From: an uncultured Eubacteriales bacterium
GTDB lineage: Bacteria > Bacillota_A > Clostridia > Peptostreptococcales > Anaerovoracaceae
Length of the DNA: 5,438 nucleotides
Reading direction: 5' to 3'
Assembly (NCBI GenBank): GCA_902774195.1
Contig: CACYHM010000077.1
Span: 1 to 5,438, forward strand
Part shown: piece after piece, positions 1 through 5,438 of the stretch
Layout: each line of letters opens with the position of its first letter
Position numbering within the stretch: position 1 is the first letter of the stretch
Program-made: the position numbers and the translations under genes
Notes under the pieces: generated by a model
The model's input: the letters and a program-made list of their open reading frames with translations, nothing else
The model's database searches: none
What the model was told of the DNA's origin: nothing

Positions 1-1214
1 CTGCAGGACTCAAGGACGGATCGATCCATGTATTTGATACCAGCACATTCACTGTTGAAGGCAAAAAGCTCGATTCATACAACTCGTCAGCTGTCATCAT
101 CGACGAGCTCGGTGCTATAACGAACCGCAGAATCTACGATGACATGAAACAGTCGACGTCATCCAGGAGGCAGCCTCTGGTGATCTGCATCTCGACGAAT
201 AATTTTGTCAGAGACGGAATTTACGATGCGCAAATCAAATACGGAGAAGACATGCTCAAGGGCCTCGTCAGGGACGAGCATTTTTTGTTCCTGTATTACA
301 GGCTCATGAAGAAGGAGCACTGGCTCGACGAGAAATACTGGATCATGGCAAATCCAGGGCTCGGGCCGATAAAAAGAGTCGAGAAGCTGCGTCAGTTCGT
401 CGAAAAGGCTAAACAGGATCCGGCGTACAAGCCGACAGTTTTGGTCAAAGACTTCAATCTCCAGGAGAACCAGCATGCAGCGTGGCTCTCGAATGATGCC
501 GCTATCAATGAAAAAGTCATTGATATCGAAAACTTCGAAGACATATACGCCGTGGGCGGGTGCGATTTGTCAAGCACATACGACCTGACGGCATCGACAC
601 TCTTGATGAAACCGGCTGCAGACAAGGAGTGGCTGGTCCTCCAGAAGTATTTCCTTCCAGAGTCGAGGATCAGAGATGTCGAAAAGCAGAACGTCACAGA
701 GGCACCGTACAGGCTATGGGCAGAGCAGGGGTGGCTGAAGATTTGTGAAGGAACACAAGTCAACTATAACGACGTCACGGCCTGGTTTGTAGAAATGGTC
801 CAGAAATATGGCATCAGGCCACTCTGGATAGGCTACGACAGAGCTCTGGCTGGATATTGGGCCGAAGACATGGCAAGCAACGGGTTCGAGATGGAGAAGA
901 TCCCTCAAGGCGCAAAGACATGGACGTATCCGTTCAAAAGCCTCAAGGCCGAATTCGAAGCGCACAACATGATATATCAAAACAATCCGATGCTGCTGTA
1001 CTGCCTTCTGAATACGGGTGTCAAGTCGCTAAATGCAGACGGCATAGAGTCACAAATGCCGATCAAACTGCAGTCAAACCGCAGGATTGACGGCACCGTA
1101 TCACTCCTGAATGCATACACGTGCATGAAAAATCACGAAGAGGACTATATGAGGGCCGTGAGGCTGTTTGAGAAGAGGAGAGAAAAAAGTGAATCTATTA
1201 AAAAGCCTGATTAA
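1..1214 (+). CDS. Phage terminase large subunit, 5'-truncated (ATPase C-terminal part plus nuclease domain)
   Basis: This is the motor that translocates phage DNA into the prohead and cuts it. The gene is cut by the left edge; the first full codon is at 3 and 403 residues are visible. Numbering from that codon, a Walker B motif AVIIDEL ends with Asp34-Glu35 (102-107), followed by an ISTNN coupling motif near 64-67. The RNase H-like nuclease follows, with candidate metal-binding acidic residues Asp188 in GGCDLSSTYDLT, Asp279 in IGYDRA and Asp363 in RRIDGTVSLLNA. These are the hallmarks of the HK97-type Terminase_1 family, usually about 500-570 residues, so Walker A and roughly 100-170 N-terminal residues lie upstream. 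The ATG at 144 is internal because conserved ATPase motifs precede it in the same open frame. The last 26 bases overlap the portal gene. No break is seen in the visible part. Confidence 0.95.
   Translation, partial: AGLKDGSIHVFDTSTFTVEGKKLDSYNSSAVIIDELGAITNRRIYDDMKQSTSSRRQPLVICISTNNFVRDGIYDAQIKYGEDMLKGLVRDEHFLFLYYRLMKKEHWLDEKYWIMANPGLGPIKRVEKLRQFVEKAKQDPAYKPTVLVKDFNLQENQHAAWLSNDAAINEKVIDIENFEDIYAVGGCDLSSTYDLTASTLLMKPAADKEWLVLQKYFLPESRIRDVEKQNVTEAPYRLWAEQGWLKICEGTQVNYNDVTAWFVEMVQKYGIRPLWIGYDRALAGYWAEDMASNGFEMEKIPQGAKTWTYPFKSLKAEFEAHNMIYQNNPMLLYCLLNTGVKSLNADGIESQMPIKLQSNRRIDGTVSLLNAYTCMKNHEEDYMRAVRLFEKRREKSESIKKPD
1175..1180 (+). promoter_or_regulatory. Ribosome binding site of the portal gene (decides the GTG start)
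   Basis: GAGGAG lies inside the terminase coding region, 8 bases before the GTG at 1189. This favours GTG 1189 over the in-frame TTG at 1168, which precedes the site. Confidence 0.75.
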
Positions 1215-2349
1215 CAAATTCAAATCGATCCGGAGCTCACTCGCAGAGTGGAGGGAGTTCGGTCGATTTACAAGTATATTCATACCGTTCGGCAAGGACA
1301 TGTATAAGTCGGAGCTGGTGAGATCCTGCATCAGGGTCCTGGCCACCCACACATCAAAAGCGAATCCGGTATGTACAGACGAAAAGCTCGAAAGGATGCT
1401 GAGGCTCCAACCGAACATATACATGAACGGGGTCGAATTCCTATACAAAGTCCGGACGATGTACGAACTGACAAATACGGTGTTCATACTGATCATCCGG
1501 GAAAATCCTCTGAATGGCACGAGGCCGTTGGGATTTTATCCTGTCCCGTACACGAGCTTCAAGGCACTGCAGGGCCCATCCGGAGAGCTGTATATACAAT
1601 TTGAGCTGCCGAATGCACAGCAGCTGATTGCAGCGTGGGCCGACCTTGTCGTGCTCAGGAAAGACTACAATTCCTCGGACATCGCAGGAGATGACAACTC
1701 GCCGATCCTGAACACTCTTGACCTCATCGAAGTGTCGAATCAGGGTATCAGCAATGCCATCAAATCAACGGCCAACTTGCACGGAATCATCAAGAGCACG
1801 AAGAGCATGCTGAGCCCTAAGGATATCAAAGAAATCAAGGACCAGTTTGTCAGCGACTATCTTGATGTAACGAACGCCGGCGGAATCGGCGCCATAGACA
1901 GCACCATGGAATTTACGCCGGTTGAAATGAAGCCGACGACAGCAAATTGGGCTCACATGAAGGAGTTCAGAGAAAACTGCTTCAGATACTTCGGCGTCAA
2001 CGATGAGATCATCATGTCGAAGCAGACGTCGAACCAGATGCAGGCGTTCTATGAAAGCGCGATCGAACCGTTCCTGATAGATCTGTCTCTAAGCATGACA
2101 GCGAAGGTCTTCAGCGAAAGAGAAATCGGGCACGGCAACAGGATCCAGTATGAGTCGAATACGATACAGTTCATGTCGACGAGCGAAAAACTGTCGCTCG
2201 TGAACATGGTAGATAGGGGAGCACTGACGCCGAATGAATGGCGTGCGGTTCTCAACCTTCCGCCGGTAGAAGGCGGAGACACGCCGGTAAGAAGACTGGA
2301 TACAGCTCCGGTCGATGATATCAACCCACAGGAGGAAAACGATGAGTAG
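1189..2349 (+). CDS. Phage portal protein, HK97 family
   Basis: The portal forms a dodecameric ring at one capsid vertex through which DNA enters and leaves, and it docks the terminase and later the connector. The 386-residue product is a usual length for the family. Visible family features in order: a basic N-terminus (MNLLKSLINKFKS); the helix SCIRVLATHTSKANP at 46-60; VEFLYKVRTMYELTNTVFIL at 82-101, matching the region where most relatives carry a GN pair; GIGAIDSTMEFTPV at 232-245; FGVNDEII at 268-275, then SNQMQAFYESAIEPFL at 281-296; and the C-terminal GALTPNEWRAVLNLPPVEGGD at 344-364. The start is taken as GTG 1189 because it has GAGGAG 8 bases upstream and gives the typical short basic N-terminus. 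It overlaps the terminase end by 26 bases and runs 8 bases into the protease gene. The C-terminal tail is short and acidic. Confidence 0.93.
   Translation: MNLLKSLINKFKSIRSSLAEWREFGRFTSIFIPFGKDMYKSELVRSCIRVLATHTSKANPVCTDEKLERMLRLQPNIYMNGVEFLYKVRTMYELTNTVFILIIRENPLNGTRPLGFYPVPYTSFKALQGPSGELYIQFELPNAQQLIAAWADLVVLRKDYNSSDIAGDDNSPILNTLDLIEVSNQGISNAIKSTANLHGIIKSTKSMLSPKDIKEIKDQFVSDYLDVTNAGGIGAIDSTMEFTPVEMKPTTANWAHMKEFRENCFRYFGVNDEIIMSKQTSNQMQAFYESAIEPFLIDLSLSMTAKVFSEREIGHGNRIQYESNTIQFMSTSEKLSLVNMVDRGALTPNEWRAVLNLPPVEGGDTPVRRLDTAPVDDINPQEENDE
2330..2335 (+). promoter_or_regulatory. Ribosome binding site of the protease gene
   Basis: A full AGGAGG consensus lies 6 bases before the ATG at 2342 and within the last portal codons. 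It rules out the upstream in-frame ATG at 2315, which precedes the site. Confidence 0.85.
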
Positions 2350-3028
2350 GGAAATAGAAAACATCGAAAGGCTGATGGAGAAGAAAAAGGCTCAGTTCAG
2401 AGATTTCCGGATAACAGACATTGAAGTTCGGGAAGCTGCAGAAGGCGAACCGGAAAAGCTGATCATCCGGGGCGTTCCTTGCGTGTTTAACGAGGAGACT
2501 CTTCTCGTTCAGTGGGATAACTATCAGATCTACGAACAGGTCGACGAAAGGGCTTTCGACGAGGCTGACATGTCTGACGTTATATTCAACTGCAACCATG
2601 GCGGAAGGGTGTTTGCCAGGACAAGAAACGGCAGCCTCAAGCTGAACATCAACAGGAAAGAAAAGCGGCTGGAAATGGAAACGGAGCTCTGGGATGACGA
2701 CGAGGGCCATAGACAGCTGTACCGCGACATCAAGCGCGGGAACATTGACAAGATGTCATTTGCGTTCACGATCAATAGGCAGGAAGTGACAAGAGAGGAA
2801 CTGAAAGAGGAAAATGCCACGATCTACAAGATACATCGAAAGATCGCGGGCATTGAGCGCCTCTTTGACGTGAGCGCGGTTGATATACCGGCATATGATG
2901 CCACAGAAATAAGCGCGAGGAGACTGCTCGATGCGGAAAGCAAAGAGCAGGAAGCGGAAAGCATCAAGGCGGTAAGCCTGGCCCGCGCAAAGTACAACTA
3001 CCAGAAAGCAAAAGAAAGGAAGTATTGA
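2342..3028 (+). CDS. HK97-family prohead protease (peptidase family S78)
   Basis: This serine protease is packaged in the prohead, where it removes the N-terminal scaffold of the capsid protein and degrades itself. The 228-residue product fits the family. Visible signatures: the strands IIRGVPCVFN at 41-50 and YEQVDERAF at 64-72; His86 in IFNCNHGG, the candidate catalytic His; Ser139 in DKMSFAF, the candidate nucleophile; and ERLFDVSAVDIPAYDAT at 172-188, the conserved closing block. Asp176 sits where many relatives have Glu. After about residue 190 the chain becomes a charged, Glu/Lys-rich helical tail. ATG 2342 is chosen for its perfect AGGAGG. The gene overlaps the portal by 8 bases and ends 2 bases before the capsid start, so the two are probably translationally coupled. 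Its position between portal and capsid is the standard one. Confidence 0.94.
   Translation: MSREIENIERLMEKKKAQFRDFRITDIEVREAAEGEPEKLIIRGVPCVFNEETLLVQWDNYQIYEQVDERAFDEADMSDVIFNCNHGGRVFARTRNGSLKLNINRKEKRLEMETELWDDDEGHRQLYRDIKRGNIDKMSFAFTINRQEVTREELKEENATIYKIHRKIAGIERLFDVSAVDIPAYDATEISARRLLDAESKEQEAESIKAVSLARAKYNYQKAKERKY
3018..3022 (+). promoter_or_regulatory. Ribosome binding site of the capsid gene
   Basis: GGAAG within AAAGGAAG lies 8 bases before ATG 3031 and only 2 bases before the alternative in-frame TTG at 3025. The ATG is therefore the better start. Confidence 0.65.
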
Positions 3029-3030
3029 AA

Positions 3031-4215
3031 ATGACACTCGCAGAAATAATCGCAAGAATGAATGCAATCGACGCAGAAGTCAGAAGCTGCACAGACGCAG
3101 CCCAGATCGAGGCACTGACACAGGAACTCGAAGAGCTCCAGGAGCAGAGAGCACAGCTTGAAGCAGCTGCTGCAAGAGGCAGAGAAGCTCGCGACATTCA
3201 GGCCGGCACAGTCCAGGCAACGGTGATCGGAGCTGGCGCTGTCGAGCCAGAGGCAAGGACTTATGACGCATCCTCGCCGGAGTACAGAAGGGCGTGGCTG
3301 AAAAACCTCGCTATTGATGAGCGCGGAAACCACATGCTCGGCGATATGACTCCGGAAGAGAGATCTGCGTTCATGTTCACGACCGCAAACAGCGGAAACG
3401 TCGTTCCGGTTGAGCTGCAGAACAGAATCGTCGACAGGATCAAACATGATTCGCCTATGATCGACGACGCTACAGCGACTCAGATCGAGGGCGTATTCTC
3501 GTTCGCGATCAGAACAGCCATCGCTCAGGGTGATGCAGCCGTCGTAGCTGAGGGCACCGCAAACGATGACGAGCAGGATACATTCGACATCGCTACTCTT
3601 GCCGGAGTAGACATCAGCAAGAATGCGACCATGACTCGCAGGATGAGGTTCCAGAGCATCGACGCTTTCGAGGACTGGCTTGTTGCAGATATCTCCAAGA
3701 GAATCAGAGTATCGGAGGAGACGGTTGCAAGAAAGAGACTCGACGGAAGCGCTCCAAGCTCCGGCGATGCAGCGAACAACAAGGTCAAGATCGATTCCGG
3801 AAACGTGCTCACAAATCAGGGAAAGACAGATGCAGTGCTTCGCAACATCATGTCCCTGATCGATGAGGACGGCGAGGTCGTATTCTACGGCAACGCAAGC
3901 ACAATCTGGAACGAGCTTGCAGGCATCGTTGACGCAGAGGGTAAGAAGGTCATGATACCGAATTCCCAGGTGGATCCTATCGTTCAGGGCAGGATCTACG
4001 GCGCGACCGTAAAGAAAGACTCGCACCTGGCCGATCACGTGATATACGTAGGCGTCAAGGGCGCACTGAAGATCAACAGATTCGGGCCTATGGAGATGTT
4101 CGCATCTCTTGAGCCTAAGACGGCAAACACAATCTACACAGGCGTAGAGACGTTCGATGCCGGCCTCGAGAATCCGAAGGCCTTCGTAAAGTGCACTTTT
4201 ACGACGGGAGCTTGA
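3031..4215 (+). CDS. Major capsid protein, HK97 fold, with N-terminal scaffold (delta) domain
   Basis: This is the shell subunit of the phage head. The 394-residue product opens with a coiled-coil delta domain, about residues 1-57 (EALTQELEELQEQRAQLEAA at 27-46), which stands in for a separate scaffold protein and should be removed by the upstream protease. A flexible Ala/Gly-rich linker follows to about 75. The HK97 fold is then recognisable: NVVPVELQNRIVDRI at 123-137 (N-arm to A-domain entry), the E-loop region around 150-185, ATMTRRMRF at 199-207, FEDWLVADISKRI at 213-225 (spine helix), the IYGATVKKD region at 322-330 and the C-terminal VETFDAGLENPKAFVKCTF at 372-390. The exact cleavage site cannot be read. 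The start is ATG 3031, 2 bases after the protease stop. The last 25 bases overlap the next ORF in the -1 frame, and a hairpin encloses the TGA at 4213, so some subunits may be extended by frameshifting. Confidence 0.95.
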   Translation: MTLAEIIARMNAIDAEVRSCTDAAQIEALTQELEELQEQRAQLEAAAARGREARDIQAGTVQATVIGAGAVEPEARTYDASSPEYRRAWLKNLAIDERGNHMLGDMTPEERSAFMFTTANSGNVVPVELQNRIVDRIKHDSPMIDDATATQIEGVFSFAIRTAIAQGDAAVVAEGTANDDEQDTFDIATLAGVDISKNATMTRRMRFQSIDAFEDWLVADISKRIRVSEETVARKRLDGSAPSSGDAANNKVKIDSGNVLTNQGKTDAVLRNIMSLIDEDGEVVFYGNASTIWNELAGIVDAEGKKVMIPNSQVDPIVQGRIYGATVKKDSHLADHVIYVGVKGALKINRFGPMEMFASLEPKTANTIYTGVETFDAGLENPKAFVKCTFTTGA

Positions 4216-4619
4216 CGCCAGCTCCGGCAATCCATGTTAATACAACTCTGAAGGCGTCCGACGAAGCGGATCTTGAGTCGACTTTCGGAGTCCAGGTGAG
4301 CGACGTGCAGTCAGACATCGCTGTATACGGTAACTCTATCAACGGTACATCGAAGTACGTTGAAGAAGTGACCACTTTCGACATGTCGAAAGGCCACAAT
4401 TTCCTCATACTTCACATCACGGCGGACAACGCCACGAAGATCGAAGCCTGCATGGATCCTACTCAGGGATCCGGCCTTGTGGAACTCGATGAAACTGGCG
4501 TGGTTCTGTTCCAGCTGAAGCCTGACAAGTCTCAGACAGTGAAGATTGTGGCGACCGGCGAAGGCGGCACAACGACAAGGAACCTCACCATCGCAAATCT
4601 GACGCTCAACGAAGAATAG
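4191..4619 (+). CDS. Beta-rich phage ORF after the capsid gene; possible capsid decoration or capsid-extension domain
   Basis: No firm family is recognised. Read from GTG 4191 the product is 142 residues, acidic, without signal peptide or membrane segment. It is rich in alternating strand patterns: FGVQVSDVQSDIAVYG at 32-47, FLILHITADNATKIEAC at 71-87, LVELDETGVVLFQL at 96-109, QTVKIVATGEGG at 115-126 and a closing NLTIANLTLNEE. This suggests an immunoglobulin-like or similar beta-sandwich. The LDETG turn and the Gly/Thr-rich hairpin before the last strand fit that. Its place directly after the capsid gene suggests a head-surface role (inference). The start is uncertain: GTG 4191 has only GAAGG (4176-4180) 10 bases upstream, weaker than most sites here, TTG 4212 has no proper site, and the next ATG is deep inside the domain. 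It may instead be made as a -1 frameshift extension of the capsid protein, about 139 residues from Tyr codon 4200. It ends 11 bases before the connector gene. Confidence 0.8.
   Translation: MHFYDGSLTPAPAIHVNTTLKASDEADLESTFGVQVSDVQSDIAVYGNSINGTSKYVEEVTTFDMSKGHNFLILHITADNATKIEACMDPTQGSGLVELDETGVVLFQLKPDKSQTVKIVATGEGGTTTRNLTIANLTLNEE
4197..4225 (+). promoter_or_regulatory. Candidate -1 ribosomal frameshift signal at the end of the capsid gene
   Basis: A T-TTT run (4197-4200, capsid frame ACT TTT ACG) allows the Phe tRNA to slip back one base with perfect re-pairing. After a 6-base spacer a perfect stem follows, GGAGCT (4207-4212) with AGCTCC (4220-4225), around a 7-base loop that contains the capsid TGA (4213-4215). 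The next ORF is open in exactly the -1 frame from 4119 on. The slip site is only a tetramer, not a full X-XXY-YYZ heptamer, so the call is tentative. A second possible tetramer, A-AAG at 4188-4191, is too far from the stem. Known phages extend capsid or tail proteins with beta-sandwich domains this way. Confidence 0.35.
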
Positions 4620-4624
4620 AGGTG
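4619..4624 (+). promoter_or_regulatory. Ribosome binding site of the connector gene
   Basis: GAGGTG lies 6 bases before ATG 4631 and begins at the last base of the preceding stop codon. It is a strong site, unlike that of the ORF just upstream. Confidence 0.75.
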
Positions 4625-4630
4625 TGAGAT

Positions 4631-4936
4631 ATGTCAATACGGGATACAGTCAAAACGGCCAAGAGGATCAAGCATGACAACCTCAATGACGAGATCGACA
4701 GGCTGATACAGACGGCCAGAGACGAAATGATCCGCGTCGGCATAGATGACACAAAGGCAAACAGCAGTGACGATAGTCTGATAACACAGGCTATCGTCAC
4801 TTTCTGCCTTAAAGAAATGGCCGGGACAGAAGAAAACAGTGACAGGTACGGGCTATCATGGTCGATCCAGATAGACAACCTGAGAAAGAGTGAGGATTAC
4901 AGATGTACGATCACATCATCAAACTCGGAACCATAA
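4631..4936 (+). CDS. Phage gp6-like head-tail connector
   Basis: This small helical protein forms the ring that sits on the portal after packaging and starts the neck. The 101 residues match the HK97 gp6-like pattern: LNDEIDRLIQTARDEMIRVGI at 18-38 (the DxEIxxLIxxA helix), a short Asp/Ser loop, DSLITQAIVTFCLKEMAG at 48-65 (the second long helix), the DRYGLSW segment at 71-77, and a final helix IDNLRKSEDYR at 81-91. The Tyr-Arg near residue 90 usually marks the end of the domain. The last ten residues (CTITSSNSEP) are mostly read from DNA shared with the adaptor gene, which starts 34 bases before this stop. ATG 4631 follows GAGGTG at good spacing. It could be annotated simply as a phage DNA-packaging protein; the connector role rests on the helix pattern and gene order. 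Confidence 0.85.
   Translation: MSIRDTVKTAKRIKHDNLNDEIDRLIQTARDEMIRVGIDDTKANSSDDSLITQAIVTFCLKEMAGTEENSDRYGLSWSIQIDNLRKSEDYRCTITSSNSEP
4892..4896 (+). promoter_or_regulatory. Ribosome binding site of the adaptor gene
   Basis: GAGGA lies 6 bases before ATG 4903 and within the connector coding region. Confidence 0.7.
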
Positions 4937-5274
4937 CATACGAACAAAACGCATACGGGCAGGAAGTCGAGACTTTCGACTGGAAAGAAGTGTATGCAGA
5001 TGTTTTGAGCGTGACCCGGGTTGAATTCTATTCTGCGGCCATGGCGAGCATTAAACCGACATGCGTGTTCGTGATTGCAGATGTGGATGACTACAACGAG
5101 GAACAGGTCATTAGTTATGACGGCAAACTTTACGATGTGATCAGAACCTTCACGTCCTACGACTCATACAGGCTCGAGATCACAGCCAAACTGAGAAAGC
5201 CGGACGAAGACAGAGAAGAGGCAGACGATGGCACAGACACAGACACTGATACCAATACAGGCAGCCCTGAATAA
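4903..5274 (+). CDS. Phage head-tail adaptor (head closure) protein, SPP1 gp16 / HK97 gp7-like
   Basis: This is the head-completion protein that binds under the connector ring and offers the docking surface for the tail. The 123-residue product has the small beta-barrel pattern of the family: IIKLGTITYEQNAYGQEVE at 5-23, EVYADVLSVTRVEFYSAA at 29-46 (the conserved Ala-Asp-Val, Arg-x-Glu-Phe signature), TCVFVIADVDDYNEEQVISY at 53-72, DGKLYDVIRTF at 73-83 and YRLEITAKLRK at 89-99. The domain ends near residue 99. What follows is an acidic tail with a DTDTDTNTG repeat. From residue 109 on, its codons are shared with the next gene in another frame, so the repeat looks like a by-product of overlap. 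It overlaps the connector by 34 bases and the next gene by 47. The fold-based role is well supported by order and motifs. Confidence 0.87.
   Translation: MYDHIIKLGTITYEQNAYGQEVETFDWKEVYADVLSVTRVEFYSAAMASIKPTCVFVIADVDDYNEEQVISYDGKLYDVIRTFTSYDSYRLEITAKLRKPDEDREEADDGTDTDTDTNTGSPE
5218..5221 (+). promoter_or_regulatory. Ribosome binding site of the last, partial gene
   Basis: GAGG, within AGAAGAGG, lies 6 bases before ATG 5228 and inside the adaptor C-terminal codons. It supports initiation well before the adaptor stop at 5272-5274. Confidence 0.65.
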
Positions 5275-5438
5275 CAGCGGCGTATATAGTGCGTATTTCG
5301 AGACCAAAAAAGATGTCAAGGTCCCGTACAATGTGTGGCGTGGCGTCGGGCAGAACACTGCTCTGGCCGACGATACCGTATACACGAAGATGTCGAACAT
5401 CTATGAGGTTGAACATCACTTCAAGAAAAAAGATGAGA
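5228..5438 (+). CDS. Phage tail-joining or tail-terminator-like protein, 3'-truncated
   Basis: An open frame starts at ATG 5228, 47 bases before the adaptor stop, and is still open at the right edge, giving 70 residues. GAGG lies 6 bases upstream. The start reads MAQTQTLIPIQAALNNSG, an amphipathic N-terminal helix. It is followed by VPYNVWRGV at 32-40, TALADDTVYTKMSNIYEVEH at 44-63 and FKKKDE at 65-70. The pattern of Pro-Tyr strand, then an Ala-Asp-x-x-Val-Tyr turn, then a strand ending in Lys-Lys-Asp resembles the small neck or tail-completion proteins of Gram-positive siphoviruses, usually about 110-140 residues. It does not look like the HK97 gp10 family, which commonly follows the adaptor. 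The gene is nearly certain; the exact role is inferred from a partial sequence and its position. Confidence 0.7.
   Translation, partial: MAQTQTLIPIQAALNNSGVYSAYFETKKDVKVPYNVWRGVGQNTALADDTVYTKMSNIYEVEHHFKKKDE

Noticed and set aside
1168..1188. TTG at 1168 as the portal start
   Set aside because: The GAGGAG site at 1175-1180 lies after it and points to GTG 1189, which also gives the usual portal N-terminus.
144..1214. A complete 356-residue terminase starting at ATG 144
   Set aside because: The frame is open to the left edge and encodes a Walker B motif at 93-110, so the ATG is internal and the gene is truncated by the window.
2259..2277. Hairpin TCCGCC / GGCGGA with a 7-base loop inside the portal gene
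   Set aside because: It lies within coding sequence far from a stop, without a T-run or a slip site. It is most likely chance and shows that a 6-bp stem alone is weak evidence, which also tempers the frameshift claim.
4176..4185. Perfect palindrome GAAGGCCTTC near the capsid end
   Set aside because: It encodes conserved capsid residues, has no loop and is short. A function as an operator or terminator cannot be supported.
2998..4230. A 410-residue open frame on the - strand covering nearly the whole capsid gene
   Set aside because: It mirrors the capsid gene, depends on an ATT start, is unusually Cys-rich with no recognisable domain, and would also cross into neighbouring genes. The codon bias of the capsid gene explains the lack of antisense stops.
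1..5438. Search for a defence system, CRISPR array, tRNA, insertion sequence, attachment site or terminator
   Set aside because: The window is filled by overlapping structural genes. I saw no repeat array, transposase, tRNA-like fold or hairpin followed by a T-run.

Overview
This window is a stretch of a siphovirus-type (HK97-like) tailed-phage genome or prophage: seven complete or partial genes, all on the + strand, with no gap longer than 11 bases between them. The order is the classic packaging, head and head-tail-joining block: large terminase (5' end outside the window), portal, prohead protease, HK97-fold major capsid protein, a small beta-rich capsid-associated ORF, gp6-like connector, head-tail adaptor, and the start of a tail-joining gene that runs off the right edge.

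The host is probably a Bacillota bacterium, most likely a member of the Clostridia. Reasons are the strong GAGG/AGGAGG Shine-Dalgarno sites, heavy AGA/AGG arginine codon use, use of GTG as a start, and protein motifs resembling Gram-positive siphovirus structural genes. Base composition looks close to half GC by eye. No integrase, repressor, lysis, tRNA or host gene is present, so the window alone cannot separate a free phage from a prophage, and the host assignment is an inference.

Layout: 1-1214 terminase ATPase tail and nuclease; 1189-2349 portal (GTG start, overlapping the terminase by 26 bases); 2342-3028 protease (8-base overlap); 3031-4215 capsid protein with a built-in N-terminal coiled-coil scaffold; 4191-4619 beta-rich ORF in the -1 frame relative to the capsid gene; 4631-4936 connector; 4903-5274 adaptor (34-base overlap); 5228-5438 partial tail gene (47-base overlap). 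They form one polycistronic block. The terminase pumps DNA through the portal into a shell of capsid protein, the protease removes the scaffold, and the connector, adaptor and last gene build the neck that receives the tail.

The most interesting spot is the capsid stop codon. The next ORF is in the -1 frame and has only a weak start. A T-TTT run sits six bases before a perfect 6-bp hairpin whose loop holds the capsid TGA. This resembles a programmed -1 frameshift that would add the beta domain to a minority of capsid subunits. The second notable point is that the odd Asp/Thr repeat ending the adaptor is the other-frame reading of the next gene's first codons. Otherwise the region is an ordinary phage morphogenesis module, and I see no new defence or mobile system in it.
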